Positions 9,058-17,978 of a DNA stretch of 37,373 nt are shown here, in pieces (within the stretch, counting starts at the first letter, position 1; the number at the start of each line of letters is the position of its first letter). Made by a program: the position numbers and the translations under genes. Under the pieces are notes generated by a model. It saw only the letters and a list, made by a program, of their open reading frames with translations. It was not told the origin of the DNA and searched no databases. The stretch comes from Bacteroidota bacterium (GTDB lineage Bacteria > Bacteroidota > Bacteroidia > Chitinophagales > Chitinophagaceae). The stretch lies in contig JAFDYJ010000007.1 in assembly GCA_018267515.1 (NCBI GenBank), positions 1-37,373 on the forward strand, given 5' to 3'.

Positions 9058-11391
9058 CTATTGTTTGACAAACTTTAGTTTAATTATTTCTTTATTATCA
9101 TCAATAAAAGCCATATATAAACCTGCAGGTAATCGCCGTACGGAAACAGGAGTTTGATTTTGAGTAATCGTTGTTTTTAGCAAAACAGACCCGGCAGTAT
9201 TTACAATGGAAAGTGAAACAGGTTTTCCCATATAAGGATAGCTCAAAACAAATTCCGATATCACCGGGTTGGGAGCAATTGTCGCTTTTGCAGAACTAAT
9301 AATTACTTGCCGTACCGGGCTTAAAGTGAAGCGTTCATCGAAGTCAATTTCCCTGATACGGTAATAGTTTGTTCCAATAGCAGGATTAACATGTACCCAT
9401 TCATAAAATTTTGGCGTATTGCTGTTGCCGCTTGCCTGAATTTGAGCTACCCTGTTGAAATTAATTCCATCAGAGCTGTATTCCACCTCAAACCTGTCCG
9501 TATTGGTTTCTGTATTTGTTGACCATTTTAATAATACCCCGCCATTTTCTTTGGAAGCTGTGAATTGTAATCCTGTTATTGGTAATATTTGGGAAATGGA
9601 AATTGTCCTGCTGGCAGCAAGATAAAGCAGCGGATCTGAAGCTAACCCTCCGTATTCAACTATGTAACCTAAACTTGATGAATTAGGAAGATCGTTCCAT
9701 TTACCCGGATTTGAGCCGCTTGCATATATTTCTCCATAATGTTCACCACCTGAATTATTCGGCTCTCCCGTATTCCAGTTCATAAATTTTCCTCCTGCGG
9801 CTACGGGAGAACCATTACCGTTAGAAAAATTAGTTCCGATCTCGCCTGCAGGTCCTGTTACCCAATACCAATGCCCTTCCGAAGCAGCCTGGTTTGCATA
9901 AGTACTCGCACCTGTAGCAGAATTGATCTGAGTATATTCATCGCTAGCACCTATCCATGCATCGGCCCCTAACTTTTGTTTTATAAAGTCGTTTTCTTCC
10001 TGGGATGTTATGGTAGCAAGATAGCCGTGTAATCCTAAATAAGTTTTTGCAGCGGCATTAGTTTTAGTAGTAGTCCAACTTCCTGCTGTAGAAACGTATT
10101 CATAAAAATGCCCGTTGGAGCCTGCAAGCTGATTACCTAAAGAGAAAGTTATTGTCCTGTTGATTTTTATATTGGAAGTTGAATAAAACTCTATTCTTCT
10201 GAAAACCCCCTGCCATTCTGCTGCAGTAGCTGTTCCTGATAAAGACAATACTCCCGTTGAACTATTAAAAGAAGCTCCCGTCATCCAGCCCGGGGCAGCA
10301 CCCGGCAATGACAAAACATCGCCTGTTTGAAAATTTGATGAGATTGTCACCCTGGCATCAGTAATATTACCTGTACTATACACAGTTAAATTATTATCAA
10401 TAGCAAAATAATTATCATGAAGTAAATAATTAATGGGAGAAGAAGTAGTTTGAATTGAAGTAGCAATCATTAAAATATTACGACTGAAAGTGATATTCAC
10501 TGCCGGATCGCCACTCATCCCGCCATATTCTACAACATAACCGAGTGTTACGATGTTGCGAAGATCATTCCATTTTCCCGAAGCTCCGCTTGAAAAGATT
10601 TCTCCATAATGTTCTGTTCCCGAAGAATTATTTGGCTCACTTGTATTCCAGTTCATAAATTTTCCTCCTGCGGCTACAGGAGAACCGTTCCCGTTAGAAA
10701 AATTAGTTCCGATCTCGCCTGCAGGTCCTGTTACCCAATACCAATGCCCTTCCGAAGCAGCTTGATTTGCGTAGGTGCTGGTGCCTGTAGCAGCATTTAT
10801 CTGTTCATAATCATCGCTGGCGCCTATCCATGCATCGGCACCAAGTTTTTGCAGAATAAAATTATTTTCCGCCAGTGATGTAATAGTCGCTAAGTATCCT
10901 TGTAAACCATAAAACGTTTTTGCTGCAGCAGCAGCCTTCGCATTTTTCCAATAAAATGATCCGCTGACATATTCATAAAAATGACCGTTACCTGAAAAGT
11001 TTATTGCCGTACCAAGATTAAAAGTGACGGTACGTTGTAATGCAGAAGAGGATGTAGTATTGAATTGCACTGTCCTTAACAAGGCCTGGTAATCTGCAGG
11101 CAAAGCATTACCAGTAAAAGTGAGCACTCCGGTTGAAGCATTATAGCTTGCCGTTACTCCCGATGGCAACGAACCGGAATAACCAAGTACATCACCTGAA
11201 GAAAAGTTTGTTGCAACACTCACTTTTGCACCGTCAATAGTGCCGGAGCCTGTAATTGTAATATTGTTATCAACAGTAATGGCAGGTGCATTATTTGCAA
11301 CCGAAGTTGAAGATCCGGTGCCTGAAATACTTAGCTGGGAAAAGGAAATAAATCCGGAAATAATACCGGCAAGTGTAAATAAGATTTTCAT
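9058..11391 (-). CDS. Secreted protein with two C-type lectin domains and a T9SS C-terminal sorting domain
   Basis: 777 residues. A signal peptide (about 1-20, cut near SFS-Q) is followed by two homologous units of about 290 residues (about 35-310 and 325-600). Each unit has a beta-rich segment (SSGDVL...STGVLTFTG) and a C-type lectin fold with GHFYEYVS, LATITS, AWIGASD, HWYWVTGPAGE, an EPN motif (Ca2+/mannose-type sugar ligand) and WNDL. A fibronectin-III-like segment (about 605-695) and a type A T9SS sorting domain (about 697-777; PNPVISEFVLSY, LPAGLYMAFID, IIKLKFVKQ) complete the protein. It is predicted to cross the outer membrane by the type IX system and bind glycans at the cell surface or outside. 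It has its own terminator. The two units share a stretch of near-identical DNA. Sugar binding is inferred from EPN and WND. Confidence 0.9.
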   Translation of the reverse strand: MKILFTLAGIISGFISFSQLSISGTGSSTSVANNAPAITVDNNITITGSGTIDGAKVSVATNFSSGDVLGYSGSLPSGVTASYNASTGVLTFTGNALPADYQALLRTVQFNTTSSSALQRTVTFNLGTAINFSGNGHFYEYVSGSFYWKNAKAAAAAKTFYGLQGYLATITSLAENNFILQKLGADAWIGASDDYEQINAATGTSTYANQAASEGHWYWVTGPAGEIGTNFSNGNGSPVAAGGKFMNWNTSEPNNSSGTEHYGEIFSSGASGKWNDLRNIVTLGYVVEYGGMSGDPAVNITFSRNILMIATSIQTTSSPINYLLHDNYFAIDNNLTVYSTGNITDARVTISSNFQTGDVLSLPGAAPGWMTGASFNSSTGVLSLSGTATAAEWQGVFRRIEFYSTSNIKINRTITFSLGNQLAGSNGHFYEYVSTAGSWTTTKTNAAAKTYLGLHGYLATITSQEENDFIKQKLGADAWIGASDEYTQINSATGASTYANQAASEGHWYWVTGPAGEIGTNFSNGNGSPVAAGGKFMNWNTGEPNNSGGEHYGEIYASGSNPGKWNDLPNSSSLGYIVEYGGLASDPLLYLAASRTISISQILPITGLQFTASKENGGVLLKWSTNTETNTDRFEVEYSSDGINFNRVAQIQASGNSNTPKFYEWVHVNPAIGTNYYRIREIDFDERFTLSPVRQVIISSAKATIAPNPVISEFVLSYPYMGKPVSLSIVNTAGSVLLKTTITQNQTPVSVRRLPAGLYMAFIDDNKEIIKLKFVKQ
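9770..9900. repeat. Direct repeat inside the lectin gene, copy in unit 2
   Basis: This segment matches 10643-10773 with only about six differences over 131 bp, offset exactly 873 bp (291 codons). It codes for the core of the lectin fold (WYWVTGPAGE to NWNT). Flanking parts of the two units are clearly more diverged. Confidence 0.85.
10643..10773. repeat. Direct repeat inside the lectin gene, copy in unit 1
   Basis: Partner of 9770-9900, with the same orientation and reading frame. The high local identity within a more diverged duplication suggests gene conversion or strong constraint. Confidence 0.85.
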
Positions 11392-11581
11392 CGAAATGGA
11401 TTTTATAAAAAAAATTCAATACTGATAACGGAAATTTAAGATTTTATTGCATAAAGGGAAAGAGAACAAGCAATTAAACCTGACACAATTTTATTTTTAA
11501 ACAAAACCAGTTTGTTTCAATAAGCACATACACTTAATGAATAAATCGGGTAGAAAGACATTAATTTTTTTTTACATGAAA

Positions 11582-13126
11582 CTATTGACGTGAATGATTT
11601 GCCTTTTTTGCAATCACATCCTGAACATTCACATTATTGACCTTGCTTTCCAGCCAGGAGATGACATCGAGATAGGCAAAGGCCCTGGTCTCAAGTGGAT
11701 TTCCTTCATATTTTTTTAAACTTGCCAATAATTTTTCAAATTCCGGCCGTAGCGCATGAGCACCCACATGAAACGATCTTCGTAAAAAGGCAAACATCTC
11801 TTCTTCCACCTTACTCAGATTTTTCATTTTTGCCATATAGCGATAAACAGACTTGGTCAGGTATTCCAGCAAATCAAAATTACCAAGCTCATAATGAGCA
11901 ATCAGGTGCAGGAGGCGGGCATAACATTGCAGATCGGTCCACAAATCGCTTTTTAAATTGATAATCTTATTAAGATATTCAATAGCCTTTTCATTTTCAC
12001 CGCTGCCAAAATACAGGCAGGCTATCTTGTAATAAAACACCAATACCCTGTGTTCATCCAGGTAAATTCCATATTTCTTCAGCATATCCTCAAGAAAAGG
12101 AACTAACCGCAATCCTTTTGTAAAAGTTCCTTTTAAGAAATACAAATTAATCCGGGCAGTGTAGAGATAAGCATAGGTTAGAATACGGTTGTTCTCGTTT
12201 TGTTCTACCGTTTTTGTACGTGCAAATTGTTCAAAACCGGTAATCACTTTTTGTAGCTTTTGCCGGTCCATCAGGAAAAAAAGCGCATTCATCAGGTTGT
12301 GCATGCCTTTGATATAAGCAGCAGTTTCAATAGGAAGCATTTCCGGGTGTTCCCGGAAAAGATCCACCCATTTCTGTGAATACCTGTAGTACTGTAAAAA
12401 ATTTCTGCGAATAGATGCATACCAGCAATAACTCTGATAGAAATATAATTTTTCATAAAAACCGGAAGCCTGGTAAGTACCGGAAGGCATATTCTTTTCA
12501 AAAAAAGAATGAATGTCGTTAAGGTCTTCCTTGTTTCTTGCATGCCCGTGTTTGATAAACCATCCATATAATAAAAGTGATAGATTGGATAGTTTATTCA
12601 CCTGTGAAAGTTCATGGTTTACGAGATCCGATTCGACAGAAAGCTGATCAGCCCTGTCCTGCATACTATGAGTAATGTATAATGCTTCGATCTTTTTTTC
12701 AAAAAATAAGGCTTGCTGCATATAAGTAAGCTGCTGAAAAGACCGGGCCATTTCCTTCATACGTTCCAATTGCTTCAGGCTTTGGAGATAAAGACCTTTG
12801 TTATACAGGATACGGGCATAATCCATTTGCTCATGAAGACGTATGTCAATATTATTTTCATCCCGTATCAGGCGTAAGCTGTAGAGGATTTGCTTGTATA
12901 AACTGGCTTTTAAATTGGAAAGTTGTTGCTTCTTAATCTCCCGGTTTTTCTTAAGAAGTGAAGCTTCATCATATTCATTCATTTTGTCCAATGCATCAAA
13001 CAACCGGATCGTCTTCAGGTTGTCAGACGAAGAGTTTCGCCTGGCAAAAAGCTTGAAATTCCTTTTTTCAGACTTTTCAAGCGATTTTACCAATAAAAAG
13101 AGTGCATCTGCAGATCGGTTGGACAT
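11582..13126 (-). CDS. Conserved-looking helical protein of unknown function
   Basis: 514 residues, not assigned to a named family. It has no signal peptide or membrane segment, so it is probably cytoplasmic. The sequence is rich in Leu, Lys, Tyr and aromatic residues and looks all-helical. Pairs such as ARILYNKGLYLQSLKQLERMK and IACLYFGSGENEKAIEYLNKI resemble TPR-type helical hairpins, which usually bind proteins. The N-terminus (LFLLVKSLEKSEKRNFKLFARR) is basic. It is transcribed divergently from leuA with 211 bp between them; nothing ties it to amino acid synthesis. The coding frame is long and clean, so the gene is real even though its role is not known. Confidence 0.85.
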   Translation of the reverse strand: MSNRSADALFLLVKSLEKSEKRNFKLFARRNSSSDNLKTIRLFDALDKMNEYDEASLLKKNREIKKQQLSNLKASLYKQILYSLRLIRDENNIDIRLHEQMDYARILYNKGLYLQSLKQLERMKEMARSFQQLTYMQQALFFEKKIEALYITHSMQDRADQLSVESDLVNHELSQVNKLSNLSLLLYGWFIKHGHARNKEDLNDIHSFFEKNMPSGTYQASGFYEKLYFYQSYCWYASIRRNFLQYYRYSQKWVDLFREHPEMLPIETAAYIKGMHNLMNALFFLMDRQKLQKVITGFEQFARTKTVEQNENNRILTYAYLYTARINLYFLKGTFTKGLRLVPFLEDMLKKYGIYLDEHRVLVFYYKIACLYFGSGENEKAIEYLNKIINLKSDLWTDLQCYARLLHLIAHYELGNFDLLEYLTKSVYRYMAKMKNLSKVEEEMFAFLRRSFHVGAHALRPEFEKLLASLKKYEGNPLETRAFAYLDVISWLESKVNNVNVQDVIAKKANHSRQ

Positions 13127-13250
13127 TGTAATTCTTTTTATCTAAAACCCTTTGCTGTACTACGTTTCAGCGATATCTAAGCTTTTTGCAAAGTGTAAAA
13201 CAGGCCGAATTTTGTTTTTAGTCCCCCCTTTCCAGCGGGTACCTTAGCAG

Positions 13251-13308
13251 AGCAGGTTGTTTACACTTTTGTGTCATTAGCAAGCAACACAAAAATAAGC
13301 AGCCTGCT
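13251..13308. promoter_or_regulatory. Nested inverted repeat upstream of leuA
   Basis: An outer pair AGCAGG/CCTGCT (13251-13256 and 13303-13308) encloses an inner 8-bp pair TTTTGTGT/ACACAAAA (13267-13274 and 13287-13294) with a 12-nt loop. The 3' outer arm is followed by ATTTTT, 30 nt before the leuA ATG. It could be an operator, a leader hairpin or a weak attenuator. I found no ATG-started leader peptide here. A near match to the -7 box lies inside it (TACACTTTTG, 13262-13271). Confidence 0.4.
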
Positions 13309-13337
13309 ATTTTTCCACCGTAATTTTTCAACTAATT

Positions 13338-14507
13338 ATGGCAAAAGACAAAGTTTTCATTTTTGACACTACTCTCAGGGATGGTGAACAAGTTCCCGGC
13401 TGTAAGTTGAATACAAAAGAAAAACTGGAATTAGCCTTGCAACTGGAAAACCTGGGCGTAGATATTATTGAAGCCGGTTTCCCGATTTCTTCGCCCGGCG
13501 ATTTTGACTCGGTAAGTCAAATTGCAAAAGCTATAAAAAATGCAACCGTATGTGGATTGAGCCGTGCTGTTCAAAAAGACATTGAGACAGCTGCGCAGGC
13601 ATTAAAGGATGCGGCTAAGCCGAGAATTCATACCGGCATCGGCACTTCGGATTATCATATCAAATCCAAATTCAACTCTACCCGTGAAGATATTTTGCAG
13701 AGAGCAGTTCAATGTGTCAAATGGGCAAGAAATTATACTGATGATGTAGAGTTTTATGCTGAAGACGCTGGAAGAACTGACAATGATTATCTCGCCAAAG
13801 TGGTTGAAGCCGTCATTGCTGCAGGCGCAACCGTGGTAAACATCCCGGATACTACTGGTTATTGTCTGCCTTATCAATATGGTGAAAAAATTGCTTACCT
13901 CGTCAATAATGTTCCCAACATTGACAAAGCGGTTATCTCTTGTCATTGTCATAATGACCTGGGATTAGCCACTGCCAATTCTATTACTGGTGTTATAGCC
14001 GGTGCCCGGCAAATTGAATGTACCATTAATGGATTGGGTGAAAGAGCAGGCAATACTTCCCTGGAAGAAGTAGTGATGATCATTAAACAGCATAAGCATC
14101 TCGGTTATTATACTGATATTAAAACGGATCAACTTAATCCTATGAGCCGTATGGTATCTGATACCATGAGAATGCCCGTTCAACCAAATAAAGCCATCGT
14201 CGGCAGTAATGCTTTTTCGCATTCATCCGGCATCCACCAGGATGGTTTTTTGAAAAATGCGTTGACCTATGAAATTATAAATCCGGAAGAAGTGGGGGCA
14301 GACAGTTCAAAAATCGTTTTGACTGCAAGAAGCGGAAGAAGTGCATTAGCCTACCGGTTTCAGAAACTCGGTTTTCAATTTGACAGGAATGATATAGATG
14401 AATTGTATACTCATTTTCTTTTGGTAGCCGACCGGAAAAAAGAAGTGGAAGATGCAGACCTGGTTAGCTTAGCTCAACAACATCAAACAACGACCGCAAC
14501 CGTGTAA
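13338..14507 (+). CDS. leuA: 2-isopropylmalate synthase, short form without the C-terminal regulatory domain
   Basis: 389 residues. It joins acetyl-CoA and 2-oxoisovalerate to form 2-isopropylmalate, the first step specific to leucine. The TIM-barrel catalytic domain (about 5-270) has [14 protein letters not shown] at the start and the metal-binding [13 protein letters not shown] and [13 protein letters not shown]. The linker subdomain with HSSGIHQDG and AYRFQKLG ends the protein. The full-length enzyme of enterobacteria (about 520 residues) carries a leucine-binding LeuA_dimer domain after this; it is missing here, so leucine feedback inhibition is probably absent or different (inference). 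It heads leuA-leuC-leuD-leuB, with the leuC start 6 nt after its stop. Homocitrate synthase is a related family, but the leu context settles the call. Confidence 0.93.
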   Translation: MAKDKVFIFDTTLRDGEQVPGCKLNTKEKLELALQLENLGVDIIEAGFPISSPGDFDSVSQIAKAIKNATVCGLSRAVQKDIETAAQALKDAAKPRIHTGIGTSDYHIKSKFNSTREDILQRAVQCVKWARNYTDDVEFYAEDAGRTDNDYLAKVVEAVIAAGATVVNIPDTTGYCLPYQYGEKIAYLVNNVPNIDKAVISCHCHNDLGLATANSITGVIAGARQIECTINGLGERAGNTSLEEVVMIIKQHKHLGYYTDIKTDQLNPMSRMVSDTMRMPVQPNKAIVGSNAFSHSSGIHQDGFLKNALTYEIINPEEVGADSSKIVLTARSGRSALAYRFQKLGFQFDRNDIDELYTHFLLVADRKKEVEDADLVSLAQQHQTTTATV

Positions 14508-14513
14508 AGGGTT

Positions 14514-15914
14514 ATGGGTAAAACATTATTTGAAAAGATTTGGGAAAAACATATTGTAAAACAGGTTGACGGTGGTCCATCGGTTTTATATATAGATAAG
14601 CATTTCATTCACGAAGTCACCAGCCCGCAGGCATTTACCGGTTTGAATAAAAGAGGCATTAAAGTTTTTCGTCCGACACAAACTGTTGCGACAGCCGACC
14701 ATAATGTTCCAACTCTAAATCAACATTTACCTATAAAAGAAGAATTGAGCCGCCTGCAGGTAGAAGCATTGATAAAAAATTGTGCAGAGCATGGCGTGGA
14801 GTTATACGGACTCGGTCATCCTTTCCAGGGTATCGTTCATGTTATCGGGCCCGAATTAGGAATCACTCAACCCGGAATGACCATTGTTTGCGGTGATAGT
14901 CATACTTCCACTCACGGTGCTTTTGGAGCTATTGCATTTGGAATCGGTACCAGCGAAGTGGAAATGGTTTTGGCAACTCAATGCGTAATGCAAAGCAAAC
15001 CAAAACTGATGCGCATCAACATTGAAGGTGAATTGAATAAAGCCGTCGTTTCAAAAGATATTATACTCTACATCATCTCAAAAATTTCTGCAAGCGGTGC
15101 AACCGGTCATTTTGTTGAATACTCAGGCTCAGCTATTCGTTCCCTGAGTATGGAAGCCCGGATGACCATTTGCAATATGAGTATTGAAATGGGAGCAAGA
15201 GGCGGAATGATTGCGCCGGATGAAACTACATTTAATTACATCAAAGGAAAAATGTTTGCTCCACAGGGTGCAGAATGGGAACAAAAACTTAATTATTGGA
15301 AAACCCTGTACAGTGATGGCGATGCGCTGTTTGACAAAGAATTATTTATAGATGCTGCAGAAATAGAGCCCATGATTACTTACGGCACCAACCCGGGAAT
15401 GGGTATTGGCGTAACACAAAAAATTCCAACAGTTGAGACCATCAATGAAAATGATAAATCCGGTTTACAAAAATCTCTGACCTATATGGGGCTGCAGGAA
15501 GGTGCGCCGATAAAAGGTCAGAAAATAGATTATGTATTTATCGGCAGCTGCACCAATTCAAGAATTGAAGACCTGAGAATGGTAGCATCATTTGTAAAAG
15601 GAAAAAAGAAAGCAAATGGTGTTGAGGTTTGGATTGTTCCGGGAAGTAAGCAGGTGGAAAAACAAGCAGTTGAAGAAGGCATTGATAAAATTCTGGCTGA
15701 TGCCGGTTTTCAGTTGCGTCAACCGGGATGTTCTGCATGTTTGGGAATGAATGAAGATAAAATCCCGGCAGGAAAATATTGCATCTCTACTTCCAACAGA
15801 AATTTTGAAGGAAGACAGGGAGCCGGTGCCAGAACATTATTAGCTAGCCCGTTGACGGCTGCTGCAGCGGCAATTACAGGAGTAGTGACAGATGTAAGAG
15901 AACTTTTAAATTAA
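14514..15914 (+). CDS. leuC: 3-isopropylmalate dehydratase large subunit
   Basis: 466 residues, normal length. With LeuD it isomerises 2-isopropylmalate to 3-isopropylmalate through an aconitase-type [4Fe-4S] cluster. The three cluster cysteines are visible in IGSCTNSR (near 347) and CSACLGMN (near 407 and 410). Other family motifs include [36 protein letters not shown] and [12 protein letters not shown]. It starts 6 nt after leuA and is followed by leuD after 42 nt, so one transcript is likely. Confidence 0.97.
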   Translation: MGKTLFEKIWEKHIVKQVDGGPSVLYIDKHFIHEVTSPQAFTGLNKRGIKVFRPTQTVATADHNVPTLNQHLPIKEELSRLQVEALIKNCAEHGVELYGLGHPFQGIVHVIGPELGITQPGMTIVCGDSHTSTHGAFGAIAFGIGTSEVEMVLATQCVMQSKPKLMRINIEGELNKAVVSKDIILYIISKISASGATGHFVEYSGSAIRSLSMEARMTICNMSIEMGARGGMIAPDETTFNYIKGKMFAPQGAEWEQKLNYWKTLYSDGDALFDKELFIDAAEIEPMITYGTNPGMGIGVTQKIPTVETINENDKSGLQKSLTYMGLQEGAPIKGQKIDYVFIGSCTNSRIEDLRMVASFVKGKKKANGVEVWIVPGSKQVEKQAVEEGIDKILADAGFQLRQPGCSACLGMNEDKIPAGKYCISTSNRNFEGRQGAGARTLLASPLTAAAAAITGVVTDVRELLN

Positions 15915-15956
15915 TAATTCAAAAATTAAACGTCTATCTTTTTTTGAATTAATCAA

Positions 15957-16544
15957 ATGAGAGCTATAAAAAATATAAAGAGTTGTTTTGTTCCTCTTCC
16001 CATCGAAAATGTGGATACAGACCAGATCATTCCTGCCCGTTTCTTAAAAGCCACAACCAAAGACGGGTTTGGAAAAAACTTATTTCGTGACTGGAGGTAT
16101 GAGAATAATGATGAATCAAAACCGAAAAAAGGTTTTGTTCTTAATAATCCTGCTTACAAAGGCAGTATCCTGGTGGCAGAAAAGAATTTCGGTTGCGGAT
16201 CTTCAAGAGAACATGCGGCCTGGGCCATCCTGGATTATGGTTTCCATGCTGTCGTATCCAGCTTCTTTGCCGATATTTTTAAAAACAATGCCCTGAACAA
16301 CGGCGTATTGCCGGTGCAGGTGAGTGAAGGTTTTTTGCAAAAAATATTTGCACAGGAAGCAGATGCGGAACTGGCAATTGATCTTGAAAAACAAAAGATC
16401 ACTATTTGCAATACCGGTGAAGAAGAGGCATTTGAAATCAATGCTTATAAAAAAACCTGTTTACTGAATGGCTATGATGATATAGATTTTTTACTCAGCA
16501 TAAAAGAAGATATTGAAAAATTCGAATTGGTTAAAACTTATTAA
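15957..16544 (+). CDS. leuD: 3-isopropylmalate dehydratase small subunit
   Basis: 195 residues, normal length. The swivel domain has [13 protein letters not shown] at the start and [15 protein letters not shown] (substrate-binding loop) near residues 78-93, then [17 protein letters not shown]. It works only as a complex with LeuC, encoded just upstream. leuB follows after 24 nt. Confidence 0.97.
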   Translation: MRAIKNIKSCFVPLPIENVDTDQIIPARFLKATTKDGFGKNLFRDWRYENNDESKPKKGFVLNNPAYKGSILVAEKNFGCGSSREHAAWAILDYGFHAVVSSFFADIFKNNALNNGVLPVQVSEGFLQKIFAQEADAELAIDLEKQKITICNTGEEEAFEINAYKKTCLLNGYDDIDFLLSIKEDIEKFELVKTY

Positions 16545-16568
16545 AGCAAGGATGGCTTAAATCATTTT

Positions 16569-17690
16569 ATGAAAAAGAACATTGTAGTAATAGAAGGAGA
16601 TGGTATTGGTCCGGAAGTAACCCGGCAATCTGTAAGAGTGTTAAAAACGATTGCTGACAAATCAGGACATGAATTCAATTTTACACATTGCCTGATGGGT
16701 GCCTGTGCAATTGATAAAACCGGGAACCCCCTGCCGGATGAAACCATAGAAGCCTGCCTGAACAGTGATGCCGTATTATTAGGGGCCATCGGTCATCCGA
16801 AATACGATAACGATCCTTCAGCCAAAATAAGACCCGAACAAGGTCTATTGAAGCTGAGAAAATCATTGCAACTCTTTGCCAATATCCGGCCGGTTAACAC
16901 CTACCCTTCCCTTCACCATCTTTCGCCTCTGAAAAATAAAAACCTTGAAGGAGTTGATTTTATTATTTTCCGTGAACTTACCGGCGGTATATATTTTGGA
17001 GATAAGAAACTGAGTGATGACGGAACAAAGGCCAGTGATGAATGTACCTACACCCAACCTGAAATTGAACGAATAGCAGACCTCGCATTTCAATTTGCCC
17101 AAAAACCCGGACGAAGGAAAAAACTAACTCTTATAGATAAAGCGAATGTATTAGAAACATCAAGACTTTGGAGAAAGACGGTGAAAGAAATGGCCTCCCG
17201 ATACCCGGATGTGAATGTGGATTATATGTTTGTGGATAATGCTGCCATGCAGATTATGCTGAACCCAAAGCAATTTGATGTGGTGCTCACCGAAAATATG
17301 TTTGGTGACATTTTAAGTGATGAAGCCAGCGTATTAAGCGGATCCCTTGGCCTATTGCCTTCAGCATCTGTCGGGAAAGCGACTATCTTATTCGAACCTA
17401 TACATGGTTCATACCCGCAGGCTGCGGGCAAGGATATTGCAAACCCTATCGGTTCTGTTTTGTCTGCTGCCATGATGCTGGAATATCTCGGAATGAATGA
17501 GGAAGCCCAACTGGTACGGGATGCGGTTAAATGGACATTGCAGAATGGATTTGTAACGAAAGATCTTGAGTCAGTGAATTTTTATTTCACTTCCACCATT
17601 GGTGAACTGATCTGTGATTATATAAGTGAAAAAATTCCGGACTCAATTAAAAAAGATAATATCGAACTGAGAAAGTCAACGATCATTTGA
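16569..17690 (+). CDS. leuB: 3-isopropylmalate dehydrogenase
   Basis: 373 residues. An NAD-dependent beta-decarboxylating dehydrogenase that turns 3-isopropylmalate into 2-oxoisocaproate precursor, the third leucine step. Visible motifs are VIEGDGIGPEV, RPEQGLLKLRKSLQLFANIRPV (substrate Arg residues), the Lys-Ala-Asn-Val-Leu stretch LIDKANVLETSRLWR, YMFVDNAAMQ, the metal-binding NMFGDILSDEAS and the NAD-binding FEPIHGSYPQAAGK. It is the last gene of the leu cluster; no clear terminator follows, and the ilv leader begins about 100 nt later. Confidence 0.97.
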   Translation: MKKNIVVIEGDGIGPEVTRQSVRVLKTIADKSGHEFNFTHCLMGACAIDKTGNPLPDETIEACLNSDAVLLGAIGHPKYDNDPSAKIRPEQGLLKLRKSLQLFANIRPVNTYPSLHHLSPLKNKNLEGVDFIIFRELTGGIYFGDKKLSDDGTKASDECTYTQPEIERIADLAFQFAQKPGRRKKLTLIDKANVLETSRLWRKTVKEMASRYPDVNVDYMFVDNAAMQIMLNPKQFDVVLTENMFGDILSDEASVLSGSLGLLPSASVGKATILFEPIHGSYPQAAGKDIANPIGSVLSAAMMLEYLGMNEEAQLVRDAVKWTLQNGFVTKDLESVNFYFTSTIGELICDYISEKIPDSIKKDNIELRKSTII

Positions 17691-17777
17691 TCCGGCTTAT
17701 TCTGTAACAAACAACAGTTCGTAAAATATTTTTCGAAAAAATTGCTTGCTGAGTTCTTTTTTTAGAAACGGCGGGTG

Positions 17778-17785
17778 TATATTTG
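17778..17785 (+). promoter_or_regulatory. Bacteroidetes -7 promoter box of the ilv leader
   Basis: The sequence TATATTTG is a perfect match to TAnnTTTG, 17 nt before the ATG of the leader ORF. Transcription would start near 17790, giving a leader of about 190 nt before ilvE. The -33 box is weak; a TTG at 17746-17748 is too far away. Confidence 0.55.
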
Positions 17786-17802
17786 TCCAACATACATCCT
17801 TC

Positions 17803-17901
17803 ATGTTGAAGAAATTTATAAATAGTATCATCACCCCGATTCACGTAATTATTATTGTGGTTGTGATTATTATATTTTCTTCATCAGGAGGTGGTGCATG
17901 A
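17803..17901 (+). CDS. ilvL: Leader peptide of the ilv operon (Ile/Val-rich, attenuation)
   Basis: A 32-codon ORF, ATG to TGA. Its middle encodes VIIIVVVIII (17845-17874), ten consecutive Ile/Val codons; in total it has ten Ile, four Val and one Leu. The end reads SSSGGGA. Such leader peptides act as sensors, not as proteins: ribosomes stall on the Ile/Val codons when charged tRNA is scarce. The GGAGGTGG stretch (17887-17894) just before the stop can pair with CCGCCTCC (17931-17938) in the terminator stem, and TCATCACC (17828-17835) can pair with GGTG(C)ATGA (17893-17901). These alternatives are those expected of an attenuator. Length and the VVVIII run recall the E. coli IlvL peptide (from memory). 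Translation has not been shown; the function is inferred from position, codons and pairing. Confidence 0.85.
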   Translation: MLKKFINSIITPIHVIIIVVVIIIFSSSGGGA

Positions 17902-17956
17902 TTATAAAAAAATAAAATCAAAATAGTAACCCGCCTCCAAAAAGGCGGGTTTTTTT
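17828..17956 (+). promoter_or_regulatory. Transcription attenuator of the ilv operon (alternative RNA structures)
   Basis: Three mutually exclusive pairings are visible. Pause/protector: 17828-17835 with 17893-17901 (8 bp, one bulge). Antiterminator: 17887-17894 with 17931-17938 (8 bp, one G-U). Terminator: 17928-17935 with 17944-17951 (8 bp) followed by T-run. A ribosome stalled on the Ile/Val run (17845-17874) would mask or unfold the protector and free the antiterminator. A ribosome reaching the stop at 17899-17901 would cover the antiterminator arm and let the terminator form. Confidence 0.8.
17928..17956 (+). terminator. Attenuator terminator hairpin before ilvE
   Basis: Perfect 8-bp stem AACCCGCC/GGCGGGTT with an 8-nt loop, continuing into a run of T to 17956. 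It ends 22 nt before the ilvE ATG, so it would stop transcription before any ilv gene unless the antiterminator forms. Confidence 0.9.
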
Positions 17957-17978
17957 ATTCTACAAAAAGCTAATCAAG

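Noticed and set aside
12292-12567. Second minus-strand frame inside the 514-aa gene
   Set aside because: It is a shadow of the long helical protein; its own sequence has no family features.
13211-13282. Possible leucine leader peptide before leuA (TTG-started short frames)
   Set aside because: There is no ATG; the TTG frames hold only two or three Leu codons and no clear terminator follows, so the evidence is too weak to call an attenuator.
17700-17770. Terminator after leuB
   Set aside because: Only a weak TTCG/CGAA pairing with an AT-rich loop is seen; no GC-rich stem with a T-run.
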